From Siphonodentalium dalli (taxonomy: Eukaryota; Mollusca; Scaphopoda; Gadilida; Siphonodentaliidae), in the NCBI GenBank assembly GCA_032622095.1, contig CP136061.1:9018447-9082446 (forward strand): a stretch of DNA of 64,000 nt, given 5' to 3'. Position numbers and translations under genes: made by a program. Below are positions 11,177-23,597 of this stretch, piece after piece. The first letter of the stretch is position 1; each line of letters opens with the position of its first letter. The notes below the pieces were generated by a model, which was not told where the DNA came from, ran no database searches, and saw only the letters and a list, made by a program, of their open reading frames with translations.

Positions 11177-11344
11177 GGATAACAATATTACATTTTATAC
11201 CCTTCTCATATTCAAATTTGCACCATATTTTTCACTCAGTTTTCACACATTGTGATGCACATTGAGTTTTTAACAAAAATATTTCCATAGAAGTATTGTA
11301 TTGGATTGAAATTCCTGTTTGTAAATTTCATCACAATGTAAACA

Positions 11345-11468
11345 TGCCTGCAAATAGAGTGTCTGTCATTTATCAACCTCGTCCACTAAATTCTATTTGA
11401 GCCTCCGTAAACCTCGGCTCAAATCCAATTTAGTGAACTCGGTTGATAAATTCCGTATAAAATAGTAA
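11345..11468. repeat. Truncated foldback terminus plus small palindrome
   Basis: GCCTGCAAATAGAGTGTCTG is the terminal sequence of the GCAGAATGAGG family. It is followed directly by a palindrome (TTTATCAACC...TTCTATTTGAGCC and its complement GGCTCAAAT...GGTTGATAAA). The palindrome recurs at 58,489-58,585. One element appears to have inserted into, or replaced, the other. Confidence 0.7.
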
Positions 11469-11572
11469 CTCGTTTGAGATCCTCTATATATGATGCCATA
11501 ATGAACATTTCGTATGTAAGAGTTATTGTGTGGGTATTGTTGGGACTGCTGTCTGCATCAACTAATGGGACC

Positions 11573-12030
11573 AGGCCTGCAAATAGTGTGTATGTCATTT
11601 GTGCAGAATGAGGTCCCCAGAGGGTGAATTTAGTGATGCTACTCCTCCCAGCAGGCTAGCATCACTAAATTCACCCTCCGGGGACCTCATTCTGCTTAGG
11701 CCTCATCTTCTCGATAGTATCTATAGTTTCAAATTAACATTGTTTTAGTTACTTTTTCCCTTCTATTCAGTTTCTATATCCACTAAATTGCAGAAGATAA
11801 ATGTATACCTGTAATCGGTAACTAATGGGTGAACACCACCAACCTCAACTGGGGAACTTCAATCTGTTCGTAGGTCTCCCATAGCAGTTGAGGCCTAAGC
11901 AGAATTAGGTTCCCTGAGGGACAATTCAGTGATGCTAGCCTGCCATGTGGGGACCCAATAGGATAGTGTCACTAAATTCACCCTCTGGGGACCTCATTCT
12001 GCAAATGACAGGCACACTATTTGCAGGCTT
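11573..12030. mobile_element. GCAGAATGAGG foldback family, copy 2
   Basis: Outer ends GCCTGCAAATAGTGTGT... and ...ACACTATTTGCAGGC are inverted. Just inside each end is a self-palindromic module (GCAGAATGAGGTCCCCAGAG...CTCTGGGGACCTCATTCTGC). The interior has TCTCCCATAGCAGTTGAGGC, which recurs in the copies at 23.2 and 25.2 kb. It is non-coding. Confidence 0.8.
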
Positions 12031-12072
12031 GAATGTAAATATACTTCAGAAGTTCAGATATTAACCAGTGAA

Positions 12073-12488
12073 TTAACCCTTTACCCAACAAACCGGCCAA
12101 AACCGGCCAAAAACGGCCAAATAAAGCTGCAACAGCCTAAATTATCTTGGGTCTGTCTCAATAAAACCATACAAATATGGATATCATTGGAACCGGCTCA
12201 TTGACCACATTGTGATGGTTACAGTTATGCCCTGTGCCAATGCATTCTCTTATATATGCGAGTCGACCATAGGTTGCCTCGCATATAACGGTATAAGAGA
12301 ATGCATTGGCCTAAAAAAAATCTTTTTTTAACACTTTTTACCATTTTTTCTTACATTCTTTAACAAATTTATAATTTTTAATGTGTTAAGCCAGTGCATT
12401 CTCTTATATATGCGAGGCGACCTATGGTCGACTTGCATATATAAGAGAATGCATTGGCACAGGACCCTTCTGTTGGGTAAAGGGTTAA
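12073..12488. mobile_element. TTAA-flanked foldback MITE, copy 2
   Basis: TTAA on both sides and CCCTTTACCCAACA inverted ends. Two internal palindromes surround an AT-rich spacer. Same orientation as copies 1 and 3. The left palindrome has a small insertion (ATAACGGTATAAG). Confidence 0.88.
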
Positions 12489-14322
12489 CTGATTTTTGGT
12501 TGATTATGTAGAGGGTATGTTATCAATGTAAAGCTGAACTGATCAAAGGGACTATTACAACTAGTGTTCAACTATCTAACGTCGACACCGATAGCTCCCA
12601 CTGTCAACTCTGAATTTTGCCGTCGTCTAGTCAGAGCATTGTATATACTTCCCACAATAAGAGTTCAAAGTCTATAATGTACCGTATGGCTAGACCAAGT
12701 CTTCTCGGTCCACAACAGCTTGGGATATCGGTTGGGATGATATTGCGAAAGTTTTTTTTAAGTATTATTTTATAACTAATTTTGATCAGCGGTATTGAGA
12801 TTTATCAAACTTAAGACCATATCCGAATTAGTTTCGTTTTTCAATGAGCCCCATCATGTATTATCTATAAACCATTATATAGTTTACATATGGATTCATG
12901 AAATGCATTTTATCATATAATTTATGCATTTTTAATTTTGTGCACCGGGGAATGTGTGAAATACAATACTGTGCAAATGTAAATATGAGTAAGGTTGATT
13001 TTTTTATCGTTTGTTTTTGGTTTGTCTGTCTACCTGCACTAATTAAAGGCACTTAATGATTTGAAGCCTCAACATATATACCTGGCAATGCTCACTAATA
13101 TTTCATGTACATTATGGTTATCTAATGTATGGTCCAGGGATCAACATAGGTCGATAAATATGTTCCCACTCATCCAAATATTTTTGATAAATAATTCTTT
13201 TTTTTCCCTAATTAATTTTTTTTTACCATTGGCAAGTGGCAGCGCGACACCCCCTGTCACCACGTCTCAAGTGGCAGCGTGACATCCCCCAAACCTTCCC
13301 TGTCGCCACATCTCAAGTGGCAGCACGAACCCTGGACACCATTCTGCAGAAGAATGAATTGTTCAAATTAACAACAAGCTACACATTTCAGAGTCTAAAG
13401 CATTTCACTATCATTCACATTGTTGCTGCTATAAATACATTAATGCCCAAAGTAAGTGACCACTTAACCACAGCATAATTATGGGTAACTTATCAGGATT
13501 TAGTCGGAAATATGGCTTGTTGCCATTCATTGGAAAGCTCTCTTTACAAGATGTTTTTTGCCATTTAATTTTTCGCAAATAACAAAACTGGGTTTTAGCT
13601 CTTGAAATACTTAATTATATTATCCTTGCTAGATGTTGTTGGTAAATTCTGGACTTTTCATAGATACTTTTAGTGTTTAATTTGGTTGTCGGCAAATTTC
13701 TTATGTTGTAAATGCTGTGTGAAATTATCAATGTGACAGAAAATTTATGGCGCTATTTTTAGCTATGTGGCCTAGTGACCTGTGGCTGTATATGAATTCT
13801 GATCATTGCCTGATTGGCTTCATCACCTTATCATTGAATTTTTTGATTGGATGACACTGATGTAATGGTGGTAATGGAATTCTCCACTACTTCCTTTGGA
13901 ATCTATAATGCGTAGCTTGTTCTAGAGTTTAATTTTAATTAGAATAGATGACTGAGATGTTGAAAACCAAGGGATTTTCTATCACTCGATGGACATAACA
14001 CTTGGTGGACAGATGTTCCATAACTTGGCATAATATATATTTTTTACATCTGTTTTAAGGATTGTTACACTATTATCATGGCTATTTAACATAATCCTAG
14101 ATTTTTTCATGTATTTTGGATTCATCAGCCATTTTTGGGCTTCAGCCATATCAAAACTTCAGGTCTACTAGACTTATGCCTATTTTCAAACTGATTTTTG
14201 ACCTTATTAGTTCATATAAATCAATTTTGTTATGTGCGGCATATGTCACATGTCTGCAATTTAGAAAAATGCATGTTTTCGCCTTTATTTGAGCTGATTT
14301 TCGTCAAATTTTGGCTTCTGGA
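12489..14322. other. Intergenic; half of a TA-type MITE and short local repeats
   Basis: No gene seen. 13,230-13,330 has three imperfect copies of CAAGTGGCAGCG... (about 40 bp). 13,439-13,545 is one arm of the TA-flanked palindromic MITE (ending TTGGAAAGCTCTC) without its partner, so it is a half-deleted copy. The rest is AT-rich and unremarkable. Confidence 0.6.
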
Positions 14323-14722
14323 TTAACCCTTTACCCAACAAACCGGCCAAAACCGGCCAAATAAAGCTTCAACAGCCTAAAATATCTTCGGTCTGTCTCA
14401 ATAGAACCATACAAATATGGATATCATTGGAACTGGCTCCTTGACCACATTGTGATAGTTACAGTTATACCCTGTGCCAATGCATTCTCTTATATATGCG
14501 AGTCGACCATAGGTCGCCTCGCATATATAAGAGAATGCATTGGCCTAAAAAAAATCTTTTTTTAACACTTTTTACCATTTTTTCTTACAATCTTTAACAA
14601 TTTTCTAATTTTTAATGTCTTAAGCCAATGCATTCTCTTATATATGCGAGGCGACCTATGGTCGACTCGCATATATAAGAGAATGCATTGGCACAGGGCC
14701 CTTCTGTTGGGTAAAGGGTTAA
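14323..14722. mobile_element. TTAA-flanked foldback MITE, copy 3
   Basis: The best-preserved copy, 400 bp including both TTAA flanks, with inverted ends and two internal hairpins intact. In each hairpin the arm nearer the element end reads GCGAGTCGAC and the inner arm reads GCGAGGCGAC. Confidence 0.9.
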
Positions 14723-16789
14723 TAGAAAAACATGGAGGTAATTTTGGTAGATTTGGACTTCGAAGCACCATAGATTGGCTGAATTGACAGAGGTCAAGTC
14801 ATCAAAATAGCAGAAATTAGCATGTAAGCTTATAGGCAATTAAAGCACCGATCAAATAAGTCTATTAACTAGGTATGCTGACCAGATTGGACGCCAGTGG
14901 TTGTCTGGTCCATGACAGGGGTCCAGTTCTGTCCCATCCAGCTTTCTGTGGTCCAGTATTCTTCCCTGGCCATCATTGTAAAATACCTTAAATGGAGTGA
15001 AATGTGTTAAATCTTACTTTGGTATACGCGTTTGTGTTATAAAAAGTGTGGTTACTGCCGGGCAAGCTTTTATTAAACTCATAAGCCAGGCAAAGCAGTC
15101 CAATGACGATGGTCCAGTAATGAACGCTCTTTATTCTCGCTTGCTTTGCTGTCTGTTTCAACGGATTGCCTTATACACGGAAATTCCTATTTCATACAGC
15201 TTATTGGTGTTTTAAAACGTTTGAATGGTTTAAATGATAGTTTTTGAACATAATCTTAAAAGATATTTACATTTAACCACAAGATTTGCGTACTTTATCA
15301 CATCTGCCAATATATTTCAACATGGACATAAACTTCGGAGGAAAAATGAATTTCCTTCTAATTTTTAAATATAAATAGTCAATTACCTTAAAATCAGTGT
15401 CCATATTTATTTGTATTTCTATGTATCCAATCCTGTTTCAGAACAGATGTCCGCAAATGTAATATTCCTGGACATTTGTTTTGAAGTAAGAATGAATACA
15501 TATTTTCGGTTAATTTTAACAAACAAAATCGGTTTTCTTTTTACAATTAATTTAAATTAGTATTAGTGTTATTGTCAAAATACTGGCACTATTTTCTTAA
15601 ATGCATACCTTGATTTGATGGGAATTCAACCTTTTATCAAAGTAAGGTATGTAATTTGAGAAAACTTAACCTTTTCCAAGTCATTTATTGGTATTTGTTT
15701 AACTTTAACCTTTTCCAAGTCATTTAATGGTAATTGTTTAACTTTTCAACATCAAAAAATGTTTTAACACGGTATGACAAAAATTATTGTTTATGCTTTT
15801 AATTTTTTAATTTTATAGCTACCATGGCATTATGCCATCTACGGGTTATGGGTTGGGCCCCTTTTTCCTTCCCTGGAGAGCTTTGGTTTCGTCGGTTTTT
15901 AGATAGGATCTGCGTTTATTAACGTGGCCGAGCTAACCTTGTACAACTTCTTGCGAGTAAAGGCCGAAAAGTTTTGTGTTCATATGCTTAATATGGCACA
16001 GGTTAGCGACTTGCAACTGAGGAAGATCCTATTGGTTGTATCTTTCTTTTGAGTTTTCAAAAACTTTACCTCTTTGGTCTTCTAAAATTTTAAAGTTTTA
16101 CCTTTTTCCTTAAATTACAAATTCTTAGGTATCTTTGATTTTAATTACCCTCTTTCGATCTGTACGTTCTTAATTACTTTTCAAAATATTTCCAGCCGCT
16201 CCGTGACTTTGCTCTCCGACTCAAAATTTTATGCCAAGAACACGAGGAACACAGTGTCTGCATGTGATTGGGACCCTGACCCTAATATATCCCCTTTATT
16301 TCATATACTTTGCAGACACTCTCCTCTTGTTCTTGACATCCATTACATTTTTGCTCCGCCAATATTATGTGGGTAAAAATGACGAATATGTTTGAGGCGT
16401 TTTTCTTTCTTACTAAAACCTATGTTGACTAACAAATAGGCCATTTATGGTCTACCTGCCAGTGCTTCACTTTGACTTGTTTTCTGTCATTCTGGTGTGC
16501 TAGGTTTGGTGTTGCTTACCCTGGAACTCGTGTTACCTGGTCTGACACCCACTTACCTGATTGGTTACACATAAAAACAAATCCCAATCCGCGGTTCGTC
16601 CGGACTGCAGACCTTACCTTTTTTTTGCAGTCCGGTCCGCATCCCTACTATCAACAGACCCTGGTATAATAAACATCATCAAATACTCATTTCTGTCAAA
16701 AATATCATTTTTCGTGTATGGCTTATTACCCCTAGGCATGACTAAATAGTGTAACGACACCTTATCAGAGGTTATATATATATATAGAG
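14723..16789. other. Intergenic sequence, nothing identifiable
   Basis: AT-rich, with no supported exon. A small direct duplication (TTAACCTTTTCCAAGTCATT twice) lies at 15,667-15,740. Short open frames (for example 14,997-15,215) have no recognisable features. Confidence 0.5.
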
Positions 16790-16926
16790 AATATTCAATT
16801 GATTGAACTGGTTATGTGAAATAATTAAAGCGAGGCAGGGACATTGTACACGAACAAGTTTTACAAAATATTCCCTGCCTCGAATGAATTATTTCACATC
16901 ACCAGTTCAATCAAGTGATTATTCTG
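16790..16926. repeat. Small inverted repeat
   Basis: Arms GAATATTCAATTGATTGAAC...AATAATT...GAGGCAGGGA and the complement enclose a short loop (ACATTGTACACG). About 55-bp imperfect arms. Probably a MITE relic. Confidence 0.65.
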
Positions 16927-17545
16927 TTTATTATATTCCACTATAAACATCTAATGTACCAGAAATCTGAAATAATACCGCCATTATACACATGATGCAT
17001 AAATTTCTATAGCGCGTTTGAATGCATAACGCGCTAGTTAAAGTGACATAATTCACCAGTAAAATTATCATTTCTAATCACTCGAGAAATCAAGGTAAAT
17101 TAAACAGGAATGTTATAAAACATTTTATTATATGCTTGCCTATAAAATAGCAGGAAATTACCACATTGTAGATCATTGTTTTTATCTCTTAGAACCCACA
17201 GTGAAATACGATGTCTTTATTTCACTCCAGATAGCATTATTTCACTGCAGGGCTTGAAACTAACACAAGCTGCCAAGGTCGATCAAGTGATCATTTTGTG
17301 CACACTGTCCACTAGCCAATCAAAAGGGACAAATTTACCGACGGCATGTGATCAATCGACAATTCTATGTTTGAGTCGCAGCATGTCAAATTAAACTTAG
17401 GCTCTTTCCTGTTTGTAAACACTGACACGTGCTCTCTTTAATTAAGTACAGTTAATGATTTAATTAATTAAGACTTAACTTAGCAACTTTGAGCCTAAAT
17501 AAGCCACATATAATCAAAAGAATACCTACAGTTTTTTTGTATGAA

Positions 17546-17763
17546 TACAGTAATGCCCTAATTAATCGACTCCTTTAACCACAGCAGAATTATGGGTAAC
17601 TTTTCAGGATTTAGTCGGAAATATGGCTTGTTGCCATTCATCGGAAAGCTCTTCTCGAGAGCTTTCCGATGAATGGCAACTAACCATATTTCCGACTAAA
17701 TCCTGATAAGTTACCCATAATTCTGCTGTGGTTAAAGGAGTCGATTAATTAGGCATTACTGTA
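17546..17763. mobile_element. TA-flanked foldback MITE
   Basis: 218-bp palindrome. Ends TACAGTAATGCCCTAATTAA and complement, centre near TCTTCTCGAGAGCT. Same family as 10,612-10,817, with ATTAATCGACTC in place of AAGTAATCGACC on both arms, so the arms changed together. Confidence 0.85.
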
Positions 17764-17960
17764 CCACAAACATCTCATTCGTTTCTGGAAAGAAATATTT
17801 AATTTTAATATTTAATTTTCACTCGCGGCTATCGCCCCCTCATGAAAACTTGATATTTCTTTCCAGGCACTCGTGAGATATTTCGGTATTCAAACAAAAC
17901 CTGTAGGTATTCTCTATATAGTGGATGTGTAAAAGAAGAAATCCTGAGGGACCTACACAT

Positions 17961-18214
17961 CAAGCCTTGATATAGTGTGTCCGTCATTTGCAGAATGAGG
18001 TCCCCAGAGGGTGAATTTAGTGATGCTACCCTGCATAGCGGGCTAGCATCACCAAATTCACCCTCTGGGGACCTGATTCTGCTTACACCTTGGCAGAATG
18101 AGGTTCCCAGAGGGTGAATTTGGTGATGCTAGCCCGCTATGTGGGGTAGCATCACTAAATTCACCCTCTGGGGACCTCATTCTGCAAATGACGGACACAC
18201 TATTTCAAGGCTTG
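17961..18214. mobile_element. GCAGAATGAGG foldback family, copy 3 (short form)
   Basis: CAAGCCTTGATATAGTGTGT at the left and its near-complement at the right enclose two palindromic modules head to head. It lacks the approximately 200-bp interior of other copies. Confidence 0.8.
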
Positions 18215-18418
18215 CAGCACATTAAGCCTTTAACTTAAGTTGGAAATTGCACAGAATATCTCTTTAATAATCTGCATGCACTCATATTTTTTGACAATAA
18301 ACCGAAAACATGTTTTTATCTCTTGGCTTTTTATATAAACTGGAAATGGTTTGCTTTTTTTCTCTTAGCCTTACTTTAAAAGCATTTGTGTTCTCCACAT
18401 CGTTGTTTTACTGTATAT

Positions 18419-18769
18419 TTAACCCTTTGGCGAGTAGAACGACGTATATGTCGTCTATCGGATGAGGAGTAGAACGACATATATGTCGTTTCAGGAAGTG
18501 TTATTTTATTTAGACATAACTTCAATAAATCATATGATTTATAAATGATTTGTGTAGGACTTAATTTGATTAATATAATGTCCCGAATGTATAAGTGCAA
18601 ATGATTATGATAACACATGTTAACAAAAAATGCACATAAATTAAAACGAATTATTGGACACTTTTGACCCAAACTTGTTAATAATTATTTTGCTATGAGT
18701 ATGACGTTGACGTTAAATTTACTCATGACGTCATGTATATGACATTATAGATACTCTCCGAAGGATTAA
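18419..18769. mobile_element. TTAA-ended element, second family
   Basis: TTAACCCTTTGGCGAGTAG at the left and GATACTCTCCGAAGGATTAA at the right are imperfect inverted ends. Internal ACGACGTATATGTCGT and ACGACATATATGTCGT are short palindromes. The right third, with following TGCTCACATTCTGTCATTCA, is re-duplicated at 19,040-19,130. Confidence 0.55.
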
Positions 18770-19230
18770 ATGCTCACATTCTGTCATTCATTCATATGGT
18801 CACAAACATGTTTTTATCTCTTGGCTTTTTATATAAACTGGAAATAGGTTTGCTTTTTTTCTTCTTACGCTTACATTAAAGGCATTTGCGTTCTCCACAT
18901 CATTGTTTTACTGTATATTTAAATGCTCACATTCTGTCATTCATTCATATGGTCACAAACATTATTTGTTTTATGGTTTATGGCAATTATGCCAAAGGGG
19001 ATGTCAGGAATGCTAACTTATTGGCAAGGTCCGCAAGCACCACACCGTTAAATTTACTCATGACGTCATGTATATGACGTTATAGATACTCTCCAAAGGG
19101 TTAAATGCTCACATTCTGTCATTCATTCACATTCATTGTTTTACTGTATATTTAAATGCTCATACTCTGTCATTCATTCATTCACATGGTCACAAACATT
19201 ATTTGGTAAATATGTCCATCTTTGTACGTT
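18770..19230. repeat. Locally duplicated segments
   Basis: Several blocks (TTTTTATCTCTTGGCTTTTT, TTGTTTTACTGTATATTTAA, CATTCTGTCATTCATTCA, CATGACGTCATGTATATGAC) occur two or three times across 18,300-19,200, indicating rounds of local duplication around the TTAA-ended element. Confidence 0.7.
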
Positions 19231-19399
19231 AAAGATGTATTCAGCCAATTGCTACAAAACCTGTTCATCATCTCAGTATAGGCTAGATGAGGTTGGTGTG
19301 GGCAGGATATGGGGTTTATACTGAATACTAAGAATTAAGCTATTATGCTTACAATATACACTGAGATCAAAGTGTTAATTTCTACCAGATTCAAGCAAA

Positions 19400-19495
19400 T
19401 AATTGACTGGAGCTTCCTGAAATTTTGCGAGAACCCTGTGCCAATGCATTCTCTTATATATGCGAGTCTCTCATAGGGAGCCTCGCATATTTTAG
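19400..19495. repeat. Partial TTAA-family hairpin (TCTCCC/GGGAG subtype)
   Basis: Contains GGAGCTTCCTGAAATTTTGC, GTGCCAATGCATTCTC and GCGAGTCTCTCATAGGGAGC. The right half is missing. Confidence 0.65.
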
Positions 19496-20186
19496 AATAT
19501 TTCACCTCTCCCAGAAATGACAGCTTCTGATTGGTCGAGAGCCATGCACTATTATTGTATATTATATCTCACGTTACTTTCTCGCATTCTGATTGGCTGG
19601 CCACTGCTATACTATTTTACGATAGTACCCCAGTAGGATTCCTACATGCCTACTATTCTTTTTCTATTTATAGTAACAAACTCATTTCGAGAATCGGGCT
19701 GCCGCCTGAAGATAAGGCCAATTTTAAACTATACCTTGTGCGATATTTGTTGCAATATCGGTATAGCATTAGATTTATTGATGAATTGCAATGATCTTAC
19801 AAATGTCCGATGATATCAAGCCAATGTATTTAATAGTTTGTCCGTTTAGTTGGCAAGCGGCCAGTCCTAATTTTTGCAGAGCCAGTGGACGTTATTTATA
19901 ATTTCCTTTTCCGGTTAATCGAAGTTAAACAAGTTAATTCTAAAATTTCGACAAAATGTCTTTGCTAATGACGTATTTATATAAATTAATGTATGAATCA
20001 TGAAGAGATGCTGTTAGATGTAACTAATAACATAGTTATGCTCCCGTGCCATCGTCAAATTATTGCCGTAAATTGTAAAATTGTAAAATCTGAGACCAAT
20101 TTCCAAAATTCAAGGTAAATAAAAATGTTGAAATTGTGTGAGAATTGGCACAAATGTTCGATATAATATAATAAATAATGAATGTC

Positions 20187-20282
20187 TTGTCGTTGACTAT
20201 GCCAAAATAGTGGTCCTCGAGGAGGAATAGTACCACTATTTTGGCATAGTCAACTCCAAGCCATTCATTATCTATATAATAG
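20187..20282. repeat. Small palindrome
   Basis: TTGACTATGCCAAAATAGTG at the left and the complement at the right surround GGTCCTCGAGGAGGA. Related words (GTATAGTACCCAGTGGGTGA, ACTATACCCGCGAAGTCAAC) occur in the duplicated block at 21.2-22.0 kb. Confidence 0.65.
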
Positions 20283-20369
20283 TGTTGTGCTAAATTTATC
20301 ATACTACTTTTCAAAACTAGCATGCAAAATGCCATGAACAGAGCCAACTATCTCGAAAACAGATATCCT

Positions 20370-20500
20370 TACAGTAATGCCCTAAGTAATCGACCCCTTA
20401 ACCACAGCAGAATTATGGGTAACTTTTCAGGAGTCGGATTTATGGCTTGTTGCCATTCGTCGGAAAGCTCTCGAGGTTGATTACTTAGGGCATTACTGTA
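20370..20500. mobile_element. TA-flanked foldback MITE, internally deleted
   Basis: TACAGTAATGCCCTAAGTAA left end and complementary right end. Most of the right arm is missing, so the element is 131 bp rather than about 210. Confidence 0.8.
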
Positions 20501-20752
20501 TGTGTCCACCAATTTACCTTAATAAGGCATGTCCAAATGAAATTAAAACATTACTGTGAACTTGCAAAGTGGCAACGTTTGGTTGAATTCACATTGTAAT
20601 AGAGTTTCAGGTTTTCGTGCATTCAAAACAAAACCTAAATACTGCACGTTTCAGTTTATTTAACTTGATTTCACCACATTCTTGCAAACTGTTTATCGTT
20701 AAGTTAATACAGTGTATTAGTTTTCAGTTAAACGAGTTGTACATGATTTCTG

Positions 20753-21117
20753 TTAACCCTTTATCCAACAGAACGGCCCTGTGCCAATGCATTCTCTTAT
20801 ATATGCGAGTCGACCATAGGTCGCCTCGCATATATAAGAGAATGCATTGGCTTAACACATTAAAAATTATAAAATTGTTAAAGAATGTAAGAAAGGCCAA
20901 TGCATTCTCTTATATATGCGAGGCGACCTATGGTCGACTCGCATATATAAGAGAATGCATTGGCACAGGGCATAACTGTAACCATCACAATGTGGTCAAT
21001 GAGCCGGTTCCAATGATATCCATATTTGTATGGTTTTATTGAGACAGACCCGAGATAATTTAGGCTGTTGCAGCTTTATTTGGCCGTTTTTGGCCGGTTT
21101 GTTGGGTAAAGGGTTAA
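20753..21117. mobile_element. TTAA-flanked foldback MITE, copy 4 (opposite orientation)
   Basis: TTAA at both ends. The CCCTTTATCCAACAGAACGGC end leads and the GGCCGTTTTTGGCCGG end trails, the reverse of copies 1-3. Both internal palindromes are complete. Confidence 0.9.
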
Positions 21118-21161
21118 TGTCTTATGAAGGGAATGTGAACAGTCCAGCAGTTGGTGCATGT

Positions 21162-22290
21162 TTGTAGGATACGGTTACGTAGTATGAATGCTACAAGTTT
21201 GAATTGTTCAGTGAAATATAATAAATAGAGCATCTCTTTTCATTGACTTAGGTAGGTATAGTACCCAGTGGGGTGAGTATAGTTCACTCCGCATCGTGTC
21301 CTGAACTACAGTAATGGCCTAAGTAATCGACACGTTAATATCTCTTTTCATTGACTTAGGCATGTATAGTGCCCAGTGGGTGAGTATTGTTCACTCCACT
21401 TTGCGTCGTGAATTATACCCATCCCAATGGTCACTATACCCGCGAAGTCAACTCCAACCCATGCTGTATTAAATACATTGGTCTAACAATATTTACTTTG
21501 ACCTTCTATTAGCCTGTGCAATTTAAGAAGTTAATGTAGTGGGTATATATGTGTGTTATTGGGGGATGTGGGCGTTGGGGGCACAGTTAGTGAGAACCAT
21601 TACGTAGTTCACACAATGTGTCCCACACATATCCACTACATTCATTTCTTAAATGCCCACAGAATTTTCTATTCACATTATATACAGCATAATCCATATT
21701 CTATACACCCCCCCCAGATCACATTATATACAACAGTTTGTATAATATTCTATACAATTATAAAGAGGAATCTCCAAAACATTGTACGGTTATGTAGTAT
21801 GCATGCTACAATTTCGAATTGTTCGGTGAAATATAATAAATACAGCATCTCTGGTTGTTGACTACGCAGGTATAGTGCCCAGTGGGTGAGTATTGTTCAC
21901 TCCGCTTCGTGTCTTGAACTATACCACCCCATTGGTCACTATACCCGCGAAGTCAACTCCAAACCATGCATTGGTCTAACAATATTTACTTTGACCTTGT
22001 ATTAGCCTGTGCAATTTAAGAAATTAATGTAGTGGGTATATGTGTGTGTTATTGGGGGATGTGGGCGTTGGGGGCACAGTTAGTGAGAACCGTTACATGG
22101 TTCACACAATGTTCCCACACACACCCACTACATTCATTTCTTAAATGCCCACATAATTTTCGATTCACATTCTATACAAAATAATCCATATTCTATACAC
22201 CCCCCCCCCCCCCCAGATCACATTATATACAACATAATCCATATTCTATACAATTATAAAGAGGAATCTCCAAAACATTGTATTATCAAC
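21162..22290. repeat. Tandem duplication of a block of about 600 bp
   Basis: Blocks 21,162-21,780 and 21,783-22,275 share, in order, ATGCTACAA, GAATTGTTC.GTGAAATAT, GTGAGTATTGTTCACTCC, CGAAGTCAACTCCAA, GTGGGTATATGTGTGTTATT, ACATTCTATACA and AGGAATCTCCAAAACATTGT. C-runs (7-15) lie in each copy. No coding sequence. Confidence 0.8.
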
Positions 22291-23045
22291 TGATCTGGTC
22301 GAATAAACTATGGACATGTTGTCTTATCTGGTTGAATAAACTGAACATGTTGTTTTTGTCAAGGTACCGAGGTGTATTCTGTGCTTAATTTTGATCAGGT
22401 CTCTACTGCCAGTTTATTATTCTCGATGGAAGGGGAATAACTCTAACATGTATTTCTTAGTTTTGAATTATGATGCATTCTGGGTTAAATAATGGGGGTG
22501 AAGCTGAGGATCTCTTATCACTTGGTGGACACTCCTAGGCCACGGCTGTTCCGTATTCCTAGTGGAATATATATATTTTTGGTTCCTCTTCCACTTTGTA
22601 TTATTTATTAATATGGATTATGTTATGTATAATGTGATCTGGGCATTTCAAAATTAAGTGGGCCTTTAACTCTTTCATTGCCAATCTTGCATAAACTGCG
22701 AGTTACCCAGTTACCCAGCTGCCAATAGCGCATTTATGCGAATTCGGGGTGCATCTGGTATAAGGGATATAATTCTATTGTTGTTTTTTTACATTACGAA
22801 GGGGGGTCAGTTATTTTCTAAATAGAGTGATGGTGTGTGCTGATAATTTAGAAAAAAGGTCAGTCAAGGTCATGCAACTCATGACTTTCTATGAGTACAG
22901 TCCAAGCCAGAATATACCGTTGACGAATTCACTTTTGGTGGGATGCGATTGATGAGTGGAAAATATATACATAAAATACTGTAAAATACATGAATTTACA
23001 TCCAGAATGCTTGGCACTGGGTGTATGTCCATGTGGCATGGTGGC
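22291..23045. other. Intergenic, no gene seen
   Basis: Contains a repeat similar to 1470-1700 and a TTAACTCTTTCATTGCC motif (22,676) resembling an end of the TTAA families but without a matching partner. Confidence 0.5.
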
Positions 23046-23478
23046 CAAGCCTGCAAATACCGTGTCTGTCATTTGCAGAATGAGGTCCCCAGAGGGTGAA
23101 TTTAGTGACGCTACCCCGCATAGCGGGCTGGCATCACTAAATTCACACTCTGGGAACCTCATTCTGCTTAGGCCCTCAACTGATATGGTAGACCTAGGAT
23201 CAGATTGAAGATCCCCAGTTGAAGTTGGTGATGTTCACCCATCGGGCACCTCGATAATGCATTTTATCTGCTGCAAATTAGGGAAACTTCCCAGAAGGGA
23301 AAACTAAAAACAATGTTAATTTGATACTGTAGATACTTCCCAGAAGATGAGGCTTAATCAGAATGAGGTCTCCAGAGGGTGAATTTGGTGATGCTAGCCC
23401 ACTATGCGGGATAGCATCACTAAATTCAACCACTGGGGACCTCATTCTGCAAATGACAGACACGCTATTTGCAGGCTT
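23046..23478. mobile_element. GCAGAATGAGG foldback family, copy 4
   Basis: Outer AAGCCTGCAAATA...GTGTCTGTCATTTGC and its inverted partner (...CACGCTATTTGCAGGCTT). Palindromic modules sit at both ends and the interior contains GATGTTCACCCATCGGGCAC. Non-coding. Confidence 0.85.
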
Positions 23479-23597
23479 GGAAATAACTCATGATTGTTTT
23501 ATAGGTAACCCCACAGTGAGCCTCACATAGATGGAAGCATGCACTACAGAGTGTCGTCTGCTCCAGTCTATGTGGGGCTCACTGTGGGTTACATAAG

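Noticed and set aside
14997-15215. 72-codon frame as a small gene
   Set aside because: No homology, signal peptide, or splice context. Length is within chance for this window.
19531-19794. 87-codon frame as a small membrane protein
   Set aside because: Overlaps sequence with local repeat words (CTGATTGGCTGGCCA type) and shows no convincing domain.
20617-21042. 141-codon plus-strand frame
   Set aside because: Most of it is the TTAA foldback element read through its hairpins (repeated CILLYMRVDHRSPRIYKRMHW motif, seen at every copy).
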